A DNA stretch of 64,000 bases from Hormiphora californensis (GCA_020137815.1 CM035352.1:7546905-7610904), one strand, 5' to 3'; counted from the stretch's first letter, positions 37,298 to 62,400 are shown. Notes: generated by a model not told the origin, from the letters alone. Translations and numbers: made by a program.

Positions 37298-37500
37298 GAG
37301 AGAGAGAAGGTAGAAACAGGGTAGAGATGATATAGTAAGAATGAATCATGGGGAAAGTGTTTGAAGTTGCAGCCAGCAAAGAGTTTACAGCTGCTGTGGA
37401 GACTGAAAAAGTAACGGATGACTGCTGCAGGCACACACGTGGGCGTGCATAGTAGGGGAATTTGGGATAAAAACACACCACCCTCCCCTTGCCACGTGAT
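35000..37500. other. No supported gene
   Basis: AT-rich, GA/CT-punctuated sequence with short (GA)n runs (36900-36950, 37250-37310). Open frames are short and repeat-derived. Confidence 0.5.
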
Positions 37501-37508
37501 ATTATATG

Positions 37509-37779
37509 ATTAGATGACTGGTTAAAATGGTCTATTACTATTTAGTGCACGAGGCCGAAGGCCGAGTGTTCTAAATACAACAATAATGAACCGAGACCGA
37601 TAGGTCGAGGTAGATCCTTTTACTTAGCTGCCGAGCCTGCGAGGCACGCTAAGTGTAACTACTGAGCGAGCCTGCGAGCTCTGTAGTTGTACTTTTGGGC
37701 CGAGCCTGCGAGGCCTAAAAGTGAAAGAATCTTTAACATTATTGTTGTGTAATAGAGCATGTAAAAGCAGTCATCTAAT
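37509..37779. mobile_element. Foldback element with internal palindromic modules
   Basis: The left end attagatgactggttaaaat and right end (complement of gtaaaagcagtcatctaat) are inverted repeats, as are tacaacaataatg and cattattgttgtg further in. The interior carries repeated GC-rich modules of the type gccgagcctgcgaggc, each a small dyad. Non-coding. Confidence 0.6.
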
Positions 37780-38084
37780 TTTATTAGATGATTTTGGAAA
37801 CAAACTGGGTGAACAGATAAAGATTTTGTGTGAGAGAGAGAGAGAGAGAGAAATAGGGAAAGAGAGAATCGAAGGCAGAGAGGGAAAGCAGATGCAGGAC
37901 GCTCATTGGGGTGGTGCCATCACGTGACGATCACGTGACCTATAGTTGCAGAGGGGAAGAAATGATAAGGGTTAGGGCGTGTACTGTGTAGTGACGTAAT
38001 GTGCGTGTGACTAGAAAGTGTCTAATTTTTCACATACCACTGCAACGGTATTTTACTTTATGATTACTAGTGTTTTGCAGTGGT

Positions 38085-38160
38085 CTAAGTTTTCACAGTG
38101 CACCGTTTCCGGTGGTCTAAGTGGTTAGACCACCGGAAACGGTGCACTGTGAAAACTTAG
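38085..38160. repeat. Perfect palindrome, 36-bp arms and 4-bp loop
   Basis: Arm 38085-38120 (ctaagttttcacagtgcacc...) is the exact inverted complement of 38125-38160; the loop is gtgg. It lies inside a region with partial dyads of the same gtggtctaa motif (38075-38170), so it may be the core of a small foldback element. Confidence 0.9.
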
Positions 38161-40392
38161 ATCACCGGTCAAAATTGTCTAATTATGAATTAAGCAACCA
38201 CATGCAAGGGGAATTTGGGTAAAAACACCCTTCCCCACGTGATATTAATGAAGCACGTGCTGGAGTGTGGAGTGTCAATTGTCAATGGAAAACCCGCCCC
38301 TGCCCCGTCTAAAGTCCCAACCATGTGGACAAACAAACCGGGCATTATAATTAAAATGGGGAGCACTGTGTGAATCACTGGGGCCTTTACCGTGTATAAC
38401 AGTGAGGGTACATGTCTGTACTAATGGTACTGAACCACTTGTCAAGTGCACAATCAGGCCCCAACAAGATGGGGGTCCAAGAGAGAGGTAAATAATGATA
38501 ATATTTTATGCAGTTACTAACTCTTCGACCTTCTATATCTAGTAGATATAAATTACCCAAGAGATATGTGAAATATCAGCTACCCCCTCCCCCCAAAGTA
38601 CTGCTGCGTGGGAGGGGTCAAATATGTAAAACATGTGACACATACCAACAAAATACCTCCCCCACTCACGATACCCCCTGATATCATGGAGCTATATGTA
38701 CCCCCTTATATTATAATATGAAGCTCACTGCTCGATTGGGCGGTTTCAAGGGATGGCCTGCTAGGATTCTACATCTACGAAGCCTCCAAAAGTAACAGAA
38801 GTAAATGATAGGTACTGAAGAATGAAATCAATTTCAGTAAGCCAAAGGCAATTCAAAGCAGTTGATAAACACCAGGACCAAACATAATGGTAGGCGGTAG
38901 TATACGTTCGATGTTCGTATAAGCAATTCGGGCTTTAGTGTGTAATAACTGGTGATCGATCGAGCCGATAAACTGTTTGACAAGGTATCCAGACACGCCG
39001 ACATGCTTTAATAAAGATAGAGAGAAGTGAGCATGTAGGAGAGAGAAGGAGAACAAGGAGGGAGAGATAAATCGAGAGCTCTAGGGGGCTAAACAGCTAG
39101 GTCGATTAGCGACAGTCAAACCATTAACAACCAGCTGATCACCTTGTCGAGATAGAGAGAGAGAAGCATAGCGATGAGAAAGAGAGAGAGAACTCTCAAA
39201 AGCGTGAGTAGTAAAAAGAGAGCACTTCATGGCACTGTTTAGAGTTTGGGTCTGCGCTTCTGATACTACCTGAGTGGAGGAGAGTCTAGACTTGACCAGC
39301 TCTCTCTATCTATCTATCTCTCTAGCTATCTCTCTCTCTGGAGGGTTTTTAGTAATCACCCAATTTCGGGAGACACCAAATTTTGTACAACTCTCCTCCC
39401 CCTCTTTCACTACTATTCGGTATTCCCCCTCTTTCACTACTATTTCCAATCCAGTACTCAAATTTTTGACCACTGTCATTGCCATGCTTTTTCTATCTTT
39501 TTTTTCAACAGTCTCTTTCTCCCAATGCTTGTCCTTCCTCTCAAAAAGGAAAACAGTTAATACTTCCTCACTCTCTCTCTCTCTGTCTCTCTCTATCTAT
39601 CAATTTCTCCAACTATATCTCCCTCTCTATCTACCACCAATTCCTCCAACTATATCTTCATCTCTCTCAATGTCTATCTACCAGTTTCTCCCTCTCTTCC
39701 GGAGATGCACACAGCACGTGAGGACAAAACAAGGGCGGAATTTCACAAATCGCTACTACTACTACGTTCTATATACTGAGCAGTGTGAGTTTTAAAGTCA
39801 CAACACACCAGAAAAAAAGATAATCTCGTGCTAGATTTTTAAAACAGAGAGAGAGAGAGAGAGAGATATGGTGCGAGAGAGAAGCTCAGTGTGTTAAGAA
39901 GCCTGAGCTGTTCCTGCATGCCATAACATAAACGAAGATGAAAAACAGGGCCACAACACCAGATTGAAAGGGGTGACCTCACGGCGCTAAAAGCTCAGGG
40001 TGATGTCATAACACGTCAAGTATAACATCAAGATGAGCAGGGTGGTAGTGGAGAGTGAAGAACGATTAGTAATGCTCCAAAGACCCCCACTCAGTAGTGA
40101 AACAGAGCGAGTGGAAGAGAGGAAGAGAGAGTGGGTGTGGGTGTGTGAGAGAAACAGAAAAGATATATCACACAATTTGTCAGTGCTGATCCCCCTATTA
40201 ATAGCTTGATACTGATTGCATCTGAAGCGAATGTGAAACTGACGTGATCTGAAGATAGATCCACTCTCCCTCTCTCCCTCTCTCTCCTCACTTCAGTGAA
40301 GCGAGAAGAGAAGAGAGAGAAGGGCGGGGATCACTCATTAGCATAACAAAACACAACTATTTAATCTTGTTGAGTAACAAATTAAATCCTAC

Positions 40393-40615
40393 CTGATCTC
40401 AGGATGGTAGGTGGAAGAAGGGGAGGTTGGTAAGGTTTCAGGTTTTCATAGTTCTCATCTAGGCTCACATAATCACTCTCTCCCCGGGATGGTCCCCTCA
40501 TGTTCATTACATAGTCACTCTCAGTTCTTGAGGGGGCTCTGCTTGGATCCCCCTCATGTCGCTGGATCTCATTGACAATCTCGTAGTATCCCCCAGGGTA
40601 GTAGGTACTATACAT
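40393..40615 (-). CDS. Tyrosine-rich exon, possible adaptor or receptor-tail coding exon
   Basis: An open frame from ATG (40615) to a consensus donor (AGATCAG|gtagga) at 40393, 74 codons. It starts MYSTYYPGGYYEIVNEIQRH and carries two ESDYV modules, TESDYVMNM and GESDYVSLDENYENL, then a proline-rich PYQPPLLPP. YENL fits the GRB2 SH2 consensus (pYxN), and the spacing suggests a phosphotyrosine docking region. Downstream exons (phase 1) were not found. A minisatellite lies just upstream (40860-41270). No family was recognised. Confidence 0.45.
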
Positions 40616-40859
40616 TGCCTCACCTCATAGCTAGGGAGATGGTTATTGTTATAGTGCGATAGACAGTTTTTGGGGCATTGGCTACAGGCCGATATATATT
40701 GGTCATCAATAACGCTTACTTTAGCGAGATGTAAGTAAGATAAAGCTATAAAATGGCCCAGGCAGTAGAAACGAATCCAAGCTAAACCAACACAAACGCT
40801 AATGGGACTTATTTTATGGGACTTATTTTATGGGACTTATTTTATGGGAACCCAATACA

Positions 40860-41270
40860 TGTCCAGAGGAGGAGAGGTGGCTAGGAGAGAACTGTGGCGA
40901 CAAGAGGTGGCTAGGAGAGAACTGTGGCGACAAGAGGTGGCTAGGAGAGATAGAACTGTGGCTAGGAGAGGTGGCTAGGAGAGAACTGTGGCGACTAGAG
41001 GTGGCTGAGAGAGAGAACTGTGGCGACGAGAGGTGGCTAGGAGAGAACTGTGTCGACAAGAGGTGGCTAGGAGAGATAGAACTGTGGCTAGGAGAGGTGG
41101 CTAGGAGAGAACTGTGGCGACTAGAGGTGGCTAGGAGAGAGAACTGTGGCTACGAGAGGTGGCTAGGAGAGAACTGTGGCGACGAGAGGTGGCTAGGAGA
41201 GAACTGTGGCGACTAGAGGTGGCTAATAGAGAACTGTGACGACTAGAGGTGACTAGGAAAGGACTGTGGC
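40860..41270 (-). repeat. Minisatellite, 24-36-bp units
   Basis: About 14 units of gaggtggctaggagagaact + gtggcgac. Open in several frames, but most likely a non-coding repeat just 5' of the tyrosine-rich exon. Confidence 0.85.
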
Positions 41271-41299
41271 GACAAGAGGACGAAGCGTACTTACGCAGC

Positions 41300-43218
41300 G
41301 AATACACTGTATATAACTCTGTATTTGCTATAGCATGCACAATGCATGTCAATCTGGAGTGGGGTTTAAAAACTCGAACTCCAAGATAGAGAGATACTGA
41401 CGATAGAGAGGGAGAAAGATGAACGAAGATGTAGAGATGAAGAATGAGAGAGAGGGAGAGATGTAGAGATGAAGAATGAGAGAGAGATAGAGAGATAGAG
41501 AAAGAAAGATGGAGAGAAATAGAGAGATGAAGAATGGGAGAGAGGGAGAGATGAACGAAGAGCTGAAGATACTAGCGAGAGAAGTGCACCTCCCTTGGTA
41601 TGCACACTTTCTCTCTCTATCTCGTGTAATTCTGCTTTGTGATCGAGTGTGCTTGAGAACTCAAGGGGGGCTCGTTCATTTTCAATCTCGTGTTAGCCCC
41701 TCCTATCACTGTAGTGGACTAGTCTAACATGCGGCCAAGTTAAGCTCCAGGAAAACCTTACTCCAACAACGCACCAAAATAAAACTTTCATATCCAGACT
41801 TTCGTCGTAGTGAAATTACTGCATCGTTCTAGTGTTCAAAATTGGATATTAAGATTTAGAAGTCACAGCTTTGGAAAACGTTATATTAATGATCAATTTC
41901 CAACGGGCATTGCAATTTTGTTTGAATTATTCATGTTTTCTGTGTTCCGTACACACTGCACAACACGACAACAGTGTCAGGTGACTCAAGAATTGGTGTC
42001 ATTTGAGTTGGGAGTCGGGACCCTGGTTCTGCCACCCGGCACCCCTGAGTGGGGCTGCCAGCTGGGCTCCAGCTGCTGGGGTCTCCACTCTCCATTTGAA
42101 CAGTGAAGTAGAAGTGGAGGGGGCCAGGGAGGTTGTTGTATCCTTCTACCCTTGTCCCTTAGCTTCCTTCACATTTTCTTCAGTTCGGTTGGCAGCGCTT
42201 TTCAATCAGTTCGGGTGTTTTTGAAAACTTCCGAAATTTGCGCTTTAAAAAACTCGCTTGGAAAACGGATTGCAATTTTAAATCGAATATCTGTTTTTTG
42301 TGCGCGCAGTTGTCACGCGCATTTATTGTGCCGCGCGATGAGTATATCGAAATTCGTCGCAAACCTTCTAAAATTTGAGGCCATTTTGATTTCCGACCAT
42401 CGCGATTTGTGTTTGTAATTGTGTACAAATGTAAATTGTCTGTTTTCTATTTCTGTTAAATATAATTCAAATAATACAGCAATGGGTACAATAAAGACTG
42501 ACTGCAACCGTAGAGTTGGACTGATCTATCACTCTGCGTCTAGAGTGTAGTCACAATCTGTCACTCACATATTATCCACACGTTCAATAGCGTGGTATAG
42601 CAGGTTATAGAAATATCACATACCACATGTATTTCATAATATATAAACCACTAAAATCGTTATATTCCATGCGTTTTCATAATACACAGTATATAAATCG
42701 GGCTGAAGGGGCATGCAATATAATTCCTACCCAATACTACATCTCAATATATCTGCAACACTCTCTCTCTACACAGCACTACCTTGTACAAATACTATAA
42801 ATCTATCGACAATGATGTATTCGATAGTAAGAATTCAACAATGTCATTTGGTATGACTATATCAGTATAAACTACCAGTTAAATATGTTCTTTATAGCTG
42901 CTGACACACATGATTTATTAGATCTGAAAGAGTCTGTCAGAGAAGTTAGGTTTAATAATTTCGGGACATGCTACAACACAAAACTGTACATTAATTATTG
43001 TCATACTAGAATGTCTGAATTTCTGTATAAATATTGCTTTCAGAAACACAAAACCCATTTCGCACATGCTTTTTATTTAGTGCACTGTATAAGTCACACC
43101 TAGATCAGTTAAACTGGCTCAATACTCCTGACAATGAACAATTCAACTCAACATTAGATTAAGTACCACGTGTTGAGTAACAACAAAGTAACACTTGTTA
43201 TTACTGCAGTGATGTTTC
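41300..43218. other. No supported gene
   Basis: 3' flank of PPM1D on the minus strand. Contains GA-rich sequence (41390-41560) and AT-rich unique sequence. No exon with convincing splice sites. Confidence 0.5.
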
Positions 43219-54908
<11,690 letters not shown>

Positions 54909-56090
54909 AATCCAATCTTTCAAGCAGTTGTTTAGCACAGGGAACAATGAGGGATGAAGGTATCGGGAAAACAGGTATTATAGAGGTGTAGTGGTGTGTA
55001 GGTGTCTCTCTTTTCCGCGGGATGTTACTTCATGTGGCCTATGATAAAAGGAGAGAGATGGGGGTTAGAGAATGAAGGAGAAGGTAAAGAACTGGTGGGA
55101 TAAAATAATATGAGGGAGAGAGAGGAGAGAGAGATGGGGGAGAACAAGTGATATAAAACAGGTGAGAGACAGAGAGGCGATGACCAGCTGGGGAAGGTAA
55201 AAGAAAAGGGCTCAAACGGCAAACCGAAGTGCACTTGGAACGTGAGCAAGTGATGAGGGGAGAGAAACAACAACAAAGCGAGTGTGGAAGAGAGGGAGGG
55301 AGAGACAGAGAGAACAGAGTGGGTGTCAAAGAGAGAACAGAGAGAACAAGGGAGGGACATAAATAGAGAGAACAGAGGAGAGAGAGAACAAGGAATAAAA
55401 AAAAGGTGTACAGAGCTGCTGGAAGGGCGGTAAATTCAAATGTTCAGAGGGCAACTGTTAGAATACTGAAAATGAAAAGTGAAGTAACACTGACACGAGC
55501 GACTCGTTCGTTACGTTGCATTTCGTTTCACTTTTGCTTGTCTCAGACACCAAAAAGGGCTATTTTCCTCAATAAAATGCAACTCAAATCTGTCTCTAGT
55601 TCTCATTTCCATCACACATGACCTCCCAGTTACCACTGAACTGTCTCTCAGGCCTGGCCTAGTTTCCTCACTAAACTACAGCTACATTCTTGGCCAATAT
55701 TACCCACCGCCCCACCCCCACCCGCCCTCCCCCACCCACCTCTCCCAATATAGCGGGCATTGCTAAACACCACACTACAGAGACAATCCTTGTGTTTTGG
55801 TGCACTAAGTCGCTTATCGCGTGTAACAATTAATAAATGTTCTTATCTGTCCCATCCGCATAGTATTCTAGAACATTTTACAGTCTATTGCATTGTATTG
55901 GTGCTACATTCAGTCCTACCCCTTATCTGTGTTTAATCGTTTTTGTTGATCTTCATCTCCACTGGAAATGGATACACCTCTCATCTCATAATCAACAACA
56001 TCACGGTACCAATCATCCATCAAAATTCTGTAAGTTCACCTGTCCGTATTGTCTGTTCACAGATTGTGTAAAGTTTATATTGTGAATGTA
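54909..56090. other. 5' flank of PPM1D; no gene seen
   Basis: GA-rich sequence (55040-55400), then AT-rich sequence. It may contain the PPM1D promoter; no clear motif was recognised. Confidence 0.45.
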
Positions 56091-56127
56091 ATTGACTATT
56101 CAAAACACGGTATACATCGGGATTCCA

Positions 56128-56376
56128 GACCCAAACTCAAGACACTCTCAAAGGCAAAACGTTACCTTGTTCCAGACCAAACTAAACTCAAGACACTCTC
56201 AAAGGCAAAACGTTACCTTGATCCAGACTAAACCAAACACAAGAATCTCTCCAAGGGATACCGTTACCTTGTTCCAGACCAAACTTAAGAGTCTCTCAAA
56301 GGCAAAACGCTACCTTGTTCCAGATCAAATCAAGCTCAAGAATCTCTCAAAGGCAAAACGTTACCTAGTTCCAGAT
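56128..56376 (+). repeat. Minisatellite of about 50 bp, open in frame
   Basis: Five diverged copies of actctcaaaggcaaaacgtt + accttgttccagac. One frame reads repeated LSKAKRYLVPDQTKLKT-like units without a stop for about 95 codons. No start or splice sites support it as a gene. Confidence 0.75.
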
Positions 56377-56409
56377 TAATATAGGGAATTCCCAAGTTTT
56401 ACTTGGTTA

Positions 56410-56495
56410 GGCCGGGAGTTAGACTCCTTGGAGCGTTTGAGGCGATATGCTCTGCATAGTCCGAATCGCAGCACCACAACAACAACAACTGACAC
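56410..56495 (+). repeat. SINE-like repeat, second copy
   Basis: Diverged match to 120-375 (ttggagcgtttgaggcgata + tgctctgcata), ending in caacaacaacaac. Confidence 0.3.
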
Positions 56496-57559
56496 GAGCA
56501 GTAGCTGAAATCAAGCAAATGGGAGAGATCAGAGGACAAAGTAATGAAAATATCTCTCTGACTCTCTGGGGGAGGCGGGGGATAGTATTTTTGGGAAAAA
56601 CTCACTGGAAAGGTAAAGAGTGGGGATGGAAGAAAAAAGAATGGGGATGGAGGAGAATGGGGGGGAGGGGGGGGAGAGGCGGGGGGGCAAAGGGTTTGGG
56701 GGGCGAGGGGGGGTTTTTTTGGGAGGGTGAAAAAGGAAAGGGGCAAAGTTTAAAACCAAGCGCCAAATGGAGCAGAGAAAGAGGACCACCGGATCTCTCA
56801 AAAAAATTTACAACCCCGTGGGGGGGTATTTGTACAAATTTGTGGTCAGGTTTTAAAACGAATATTGCATGAGGAGAAGAGAGGGGAGTGAGGGGAGGAG
56901 AGAGAGAGAAGAGAGAAGGAGGAGGGAGGAGAGAGAGAAGAGGATACAATAGAGACAAGAGACATGGGAGAGGGACCCTAATCACCAATATGAGCTCTAA
57001 TAACTACATACTACCCAGGGGAGGGGCGTCTGATATCACGACAGTCACGACAGAGGGGGTACTCGGGTATCCTTATAAAAAACTGCTTTTTTTTCTCCTT
57101 CATCTCTCCCCTTTTCCCCTCTCTCTAACTATCAATGTCTGTATTTAAGCACAAAAAGGGAATGACTGGGCCCCAAAATAACCCAAGATTATCGGAGATG
57201 AGGCTGGGTGGACCATGCAATAACACGCAAGAGAGAATTCAAAATAAAGGAGCAGGAATCCGAGCGGGAAGATTGAATTTGATTACAGGAGAGAGAGAAG
57301 AGATATAGTGAGAGAGATATAGTGCACGCAACGGCTAAACTAACAAGCAACAAGGAGGTGGGGGACGCGGGGAGAGAGTAGCAGCGCGGCGGCAGTGGCT
57401 GAGAGATAGAGAGAGAAACACCTGCGCAAGAGAGCCGAGCTGCAGCTGCTGCTGTACAACTCTCTCTCTCTCTATCTTTCTCTCTCTCTCTGTAGAGAGT
57501 CACATGGCCCGAGCACGGGGTCAGTGTAATGGGCTCTGTAGAACCACAGGTAGCGGGGG

Positions 57560-58390
57560 CCACGAAATTTTTCCCGTCAAAACAAAAAGGGTTGGGGTTT
57601 TTTCCCCAAAATTTTTTGGGGGGGGGGGGGGCCGGGGGGGAAAAAAAGGGGGGGTAAAAAAAAAAAAAAAAATTTTTTTTTTTTTTTTTAAAAAAAAGGA
57701 AGGAGGAAAAGAAAAAAGAGAGAGGGGGGAAAAGAAAAAAAAAGGGGAAAAACGGGGGGGGTAGGGAAAAAAGGGGGAGGGGAAAAGGGGGAGAGGGGAA
57801 AAAAAGGGGGGGGCCCCAATTTTAAAAGCAAAAATTTGGGGGGACCCCCAAAATTGCGCCCCATCTAAGGGGGAGGGGGGAAAAATAGGAGGGATGTGCC
57901 CAAAAACTCCCCCCCCTTTTTTTTTTAAAAAGGGAAAACCCCGGGGGAAAGGGGAAAAATGAATGGGGGGGGGGGGAAAGAAAAGGCGGGAGGAAAAAAA
58001 GGGCAGAGGGGAAAAGGGGAATGGGGGGAAGGAGAAGGGAAAGGGAAAAAAGGGGAAAAAAAGGGAACCCGGGGGGAGAGAGAGGGGGTTGGGAGAGAAG
58101 AGAAAATCGGAGGGGGAAAGGAGGGGGGAAAGAGAGCAAGGAGGGGGGGGGAAGGGCGAGATGAAAGGGGGGGAGGGGGAAGAGGGGAATGGGGAGAGAG
58201 GAGGAGGGCGGGAAAGGGAAAGGAGGGGAAGGGAAAAAGGTTGAAAAGGAAGAAGGAGGAGAAGAGAGAGAGAGAAAAAAAGGGAAAGGGAGGAGAGGGA
58301 GAGAGGGAGAGAGAGAGGGGAGAGAGAGAGAGAGAGGATGGGGAGAGAAGAAGGGGGGGAGAGAGGGAGGGGGGGGGGGGGGGGGGTAAG
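57560..58390. other. Homopolymer and GA-rich block, probable poor consensus
   Basis: Runs of g, a and t (for example aaaattttttgggggggggg near 57610) grade into GA-rich sequence. Open frames of 140-205 codons here are composition artefacts. A similar but shorter patch lies at 56560-56850. Confidence 0.6.
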
Positions 58391-58839
58391 TGAGAGAGGA
58401 AGCTAGGGTGCAGTGTAATTGTGGGAAAGCATTGTCCATGGTTCACTGTTCACTTCCTAGGACCCCCATTCTCCCCCATGCCCCCTCTCTCTCTCTCTAT
58501 TCACCCCCATTCTTCCTATCTCTATTCACCATCCAACCCTATTTAGATCTAGCCTCTCTCTCTCTTCAGTTAGTCTCTTTTAGGGCGTGGCAGATAAACA
58601 ATGCAAGAACCACTGAGCTGAGGATGAAACAACTACCCTCTCTCTCAAAAACAATTCTTTGGCAACACACGACACACGGAACTCCCCAAACTCTAGAGAC
58701 CCCCCTTCCCTCTGGAGCTCTATAGACCCCTCCCTGACCTCTATAGACCCAGCTCCGAATTCTAGAGCATGTCACACGTTCCTATCAGGTATCACACATA
58801 GTTGTACACGCTCTATAATCCCATTACCACCTTCCCTAG

Positions 58840-58903
58840 AAAACAGTTGAAGAAACAACATCAACACGAGGCCCTTCTACGAGTACTGAACGAGAACAGA
58901 TGA
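58840..58903 (+). CDS. Possible terminal exon of an unassigned gene
   Basis: After the acceptor-like cttccctag, one frame reads KQLKKQHQHEALLRVLNENR then TGA. Charged, coiled-coil-like, and directly upstream of the DAB-like gene. No upstream exon could be joined. Confidence 0.25.
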
Positions 58904-59460
58904 AGTGAACATATATGATTCAGTGAAACAAGAAGAATACAATATCCAGTTGTTTCACAAAAGACTGCCCTCTCAAACCGCCATGTAGCAGTGAAGAAGA
59001 AGAGGAATAAAATGTTTGGGGACTACAGAGAGCTTGATCCGGAATGAGGTAACTTCTCTCGGGCCGGTCTTGTAGCCTGAAGGAAGGACCCCCCCCTCTA
59101 GTGACCCACCCCTCACACTCATTCAGGTTACCCGATATGTTGGAAATGCTATACCTCCTAACCCCTTATCAGTTAACCAAGCAGGCCCCTCCGCTGCAAT
59201 TCGATAGGCAGGCTTTACTCTTTTTACTTTCTGTGTGTGTGGTATACGTGTAAAACTTGCCTGCCTGTTTTAATATTTGGATCTTGCCCTCGCTCTCTTA
59301 CAAAATCTCCCCAATATATCTCCAATATCTCTCAAATGCAGTCAATGGGGACGCAGTTAATCCCCCTTTTCAATGTTTAAATTTAAACCTCAAATTACAC
59401 TCCAATGGTATATTATCCATTCCCTGCCCTGCAACCAGTTAACCCCCAATTGTGTGATTC

Positions 59461-59479
59461 AGGAGGTGACGTCATCATG
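59461..59479 (+). promoter_or_regulatory. CRE-like TGACGTCA just before the DAB start
   Basis: TGACGTCA at 59467-59474 lies three bases before the ATG (59477), after an acceptor-like gattcag. The same palindrome overlaps the SLC25 start codon. Regulatory use is inferred. Confidence 0.3.
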
Positions 59480-62400
59480 GCTGAGGGAGGTGATCATGAG
59501 GTTGAGGAGTTAGCAGGGAAGGAGGAACAGGACGAGAAGGCAGCCCCTCCTCCCGTGTCGAGACTCAACAGCCTCTCAGGCAGAGTCAGTGAGGTAAGAA
59601 CAGAAGGAAGAGAGACTCAATAGCCTCTCAGGCAGAGTCAGCGAGGTAAGAGTGGAAGGATGAGAGACTCAATAGGGTCTCTGGTCGAGTTAGTGAGGTA
59701 AGAACAGAAGGATGAGAGACTGAATAGCCTGTCAGGCAGAGTCAGTGAGGTAAGAAGAGAAGGAAGAGAGCCTGGCGGCGCCGACCCGATCTGAACGCAC
59801 TGTCTAGAATCAAAACGGGGTCTGGTGCCGCCAGACAGCTCCAGCAGAGACACTGTCTCAGATAGTGAGGCAAGATGAACCCCCAAACAACTCCCGTTGA
59901 TAGAACTCAGTTGTCTCCTACATCTCTATATTTTCTAGGTGACTGATAAGACCCGGAAGTTGCTGAGTGATATCCGAGATAGGCAGAACTCCAAGACGGG
60001 CAACCCCACTGCAGCGGTCACCCAGCCACCCCCCACTGCCAAGTCTCTGGATGGGGTAATGATCGACAGGAGACTCACCGAACCATCAGGTACAATTAGA
60101 TGTACGGGATAGACACGATATATAGACATCGTATAGACACGGTATAGACACAGTTTAGACACGGAATAGACGCGGAATAGACGCGGATTAGGGAACAATA
60201 AATTTAATTCTGAAGACTCTGAACAAGTCAAAGCATCTATTTTCAAGCAATGAGAGAGACTGGTAACGTGAGATGGTCTCACCACACACTCCCGCCCCAA
60301 TCTAACACCCCACCCTCCCCTCCAATCAGACCCTTGCATACCCACCTCCAGTCTACAAGATGTACATGTGCCCTCTCTCCAATCAGACCTCCTGAACCCC
60401 TCTCACCCCACTGCAGCAGCACATGTGCCTCATACAGTTCGGCCACTATAATATCACACCTTGTGCCCTAAAGCATACAATCTGTCAAACAATCCCCATA
60501 TTCCCTGCGGCCATTGCTACCGTCGGGGCGGGTAATCAATATTAATCAACCTATAATAACCCCCTAAAAATCAAAACACCAGGACAAAAAAACTAAAGTT
60601 ATTCCGTCCAGGTGTCCTCTACAAAGCCAAGATGATAGGGAGTCTAAGCGTAGCAAACCACAAAGGAGACAAAATGGCAGTTGACGCAATGAGGAACCTG
60701 AAAGTGATGGCAAAGACGAGTGGAAGACACAAGGATAGGATCATGATACGGATCTCAATTCAGGGTCTACACATACTGGAGACGGAGACACTAAGACAGG
60801 TATGGAATGTGTGGTGTCTCTCTATCTCTCTCTCTCTATATCTCTCTCTTTCCACCGCAATAGAAATATTAATTGGAATGTGAGATATTGAGCATTCCCG
60901 GTATTGAGAGTTACCAGTGCTTTAATTAATTAGTATTCTCATCTACTAATAGGAGAAGTACCAACAATAGGGCTGGGACATGGGATAGGTACACTAGAAA
61001 TAACCTCTCCTTCCAGGCGTCCACTAGGTCCGCCCTTCCAATATTCTCTAGGCCCAAAATTGGGGTAAAAAATCGGTCGACCCCCCTTCTCAACTAAAAT
61101 CCCGAGATTGATACCAACTCCCCCCATCAGATACATATCCACGATCTGGACAAGATCTCCTACCTAGCAGAGGACCCAGATGACAAAAAAGTGTTCTCCT
61201 ACATCTACAACAAACGGATACAAAACAAGGAAACTGGCAAGACGACCTCTGTACACCGACTCTTTGCGATCAAGACCCCTAAATGTACCCTAGTGGTGTC
61301 CAATATGAAGGCAGTGTTTCACTATATGCACGACATGAGAATGGGTTTCTCGGATCCTAATGTGGTTGATATGAAGGCAGCTAGGGAGGCAGTAATAGCG
61401 GAGAGGGTGGAGGAAGAGGTGAAGGAGGAGGAGAAGCCTGAGGAGGATGATCCTCTAGGTAGGTTTTTAATGGGGGTCAGGACGAACAGTTCAATATGTA
61501 GGAGGAAGTAAGAGAGGGTGAGAGAGAGAGAGAGGGAGAGAGAGAGGGGGGTGGGGTAATGAGAGGTAATCAGGTGACGTAACCCCAGGGGCAGGGACCG
61601 GGGTAGAATAACACTCTGGGCATGCCCTATTCTGCCAGCTATCAGAATATCCATCCTCAATACTGTCCTAGCTTGTTCAGCCCACCCCTTACTCAATACT
61701 GTCCTAGCTGCAGCAGACCAACACAAGATCTTGCCCCCTAACCTTCTAGCAAGAAATAACTAACAATAAAAGCTTCAATTGCAACTAATTAACATATATT
61801 CCAACCCCTCAGGATTTGGGTATGCCCAGTTGGTTGACATTATAGACACAGAGACACTAATCGTACCCAAAGTACCCGAACCACCCTTGAGGAAGACGAA
61901 CCTACCACCCCTGCTGCAGTTAACCTATATGTGACTGCACCTACTGGGAACAGGTTAGCAGTCCCAGAGGAAGAAGGGACGCCATTACTGCGCGGGCATT
62001 CAGTTAGAGTTTCCCCTTAGGTAAGGTACCTAATCTGGTGAGAATTTTTTAGGGCCTAATCTCATTTAATGAATAATCTGGTGATGAATAAGGGTCAGTT
62101 CTCTCGACCCAAATTAAGATGTGAGACCTTGATAAGCAACAAAACATAATGCCAATGGGTGCACAGGTTGCGAGACTTTGAGATTCTAGAAAGCTTGAAC
62201 TTTTGCCTTGAGTATCTCAACTAAGAGAGAAGGGATAACCAGGCGGTGGAAAATAAATCCTAATACTTAGCTCTATATTCCATCTCTCGCCCACTCGTGA
62301 GGGGGGGGGGGGACTCGTGCTAGTCTCAGTCTCCCAAACCAACCAAATGAGTAGCTACCCCCTCTTTCTCTATCTGTCTCTCTGATCTATCTCTCTGTCT

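Noticed and set aside
57822-58446. Long open frames of 140-205 codons on both strands
   Set aside because: They are Pro/Ser/Phe or Gly/Glu/Lys strings produced by GA-rich and homopolymer sequence of doubtful quality.
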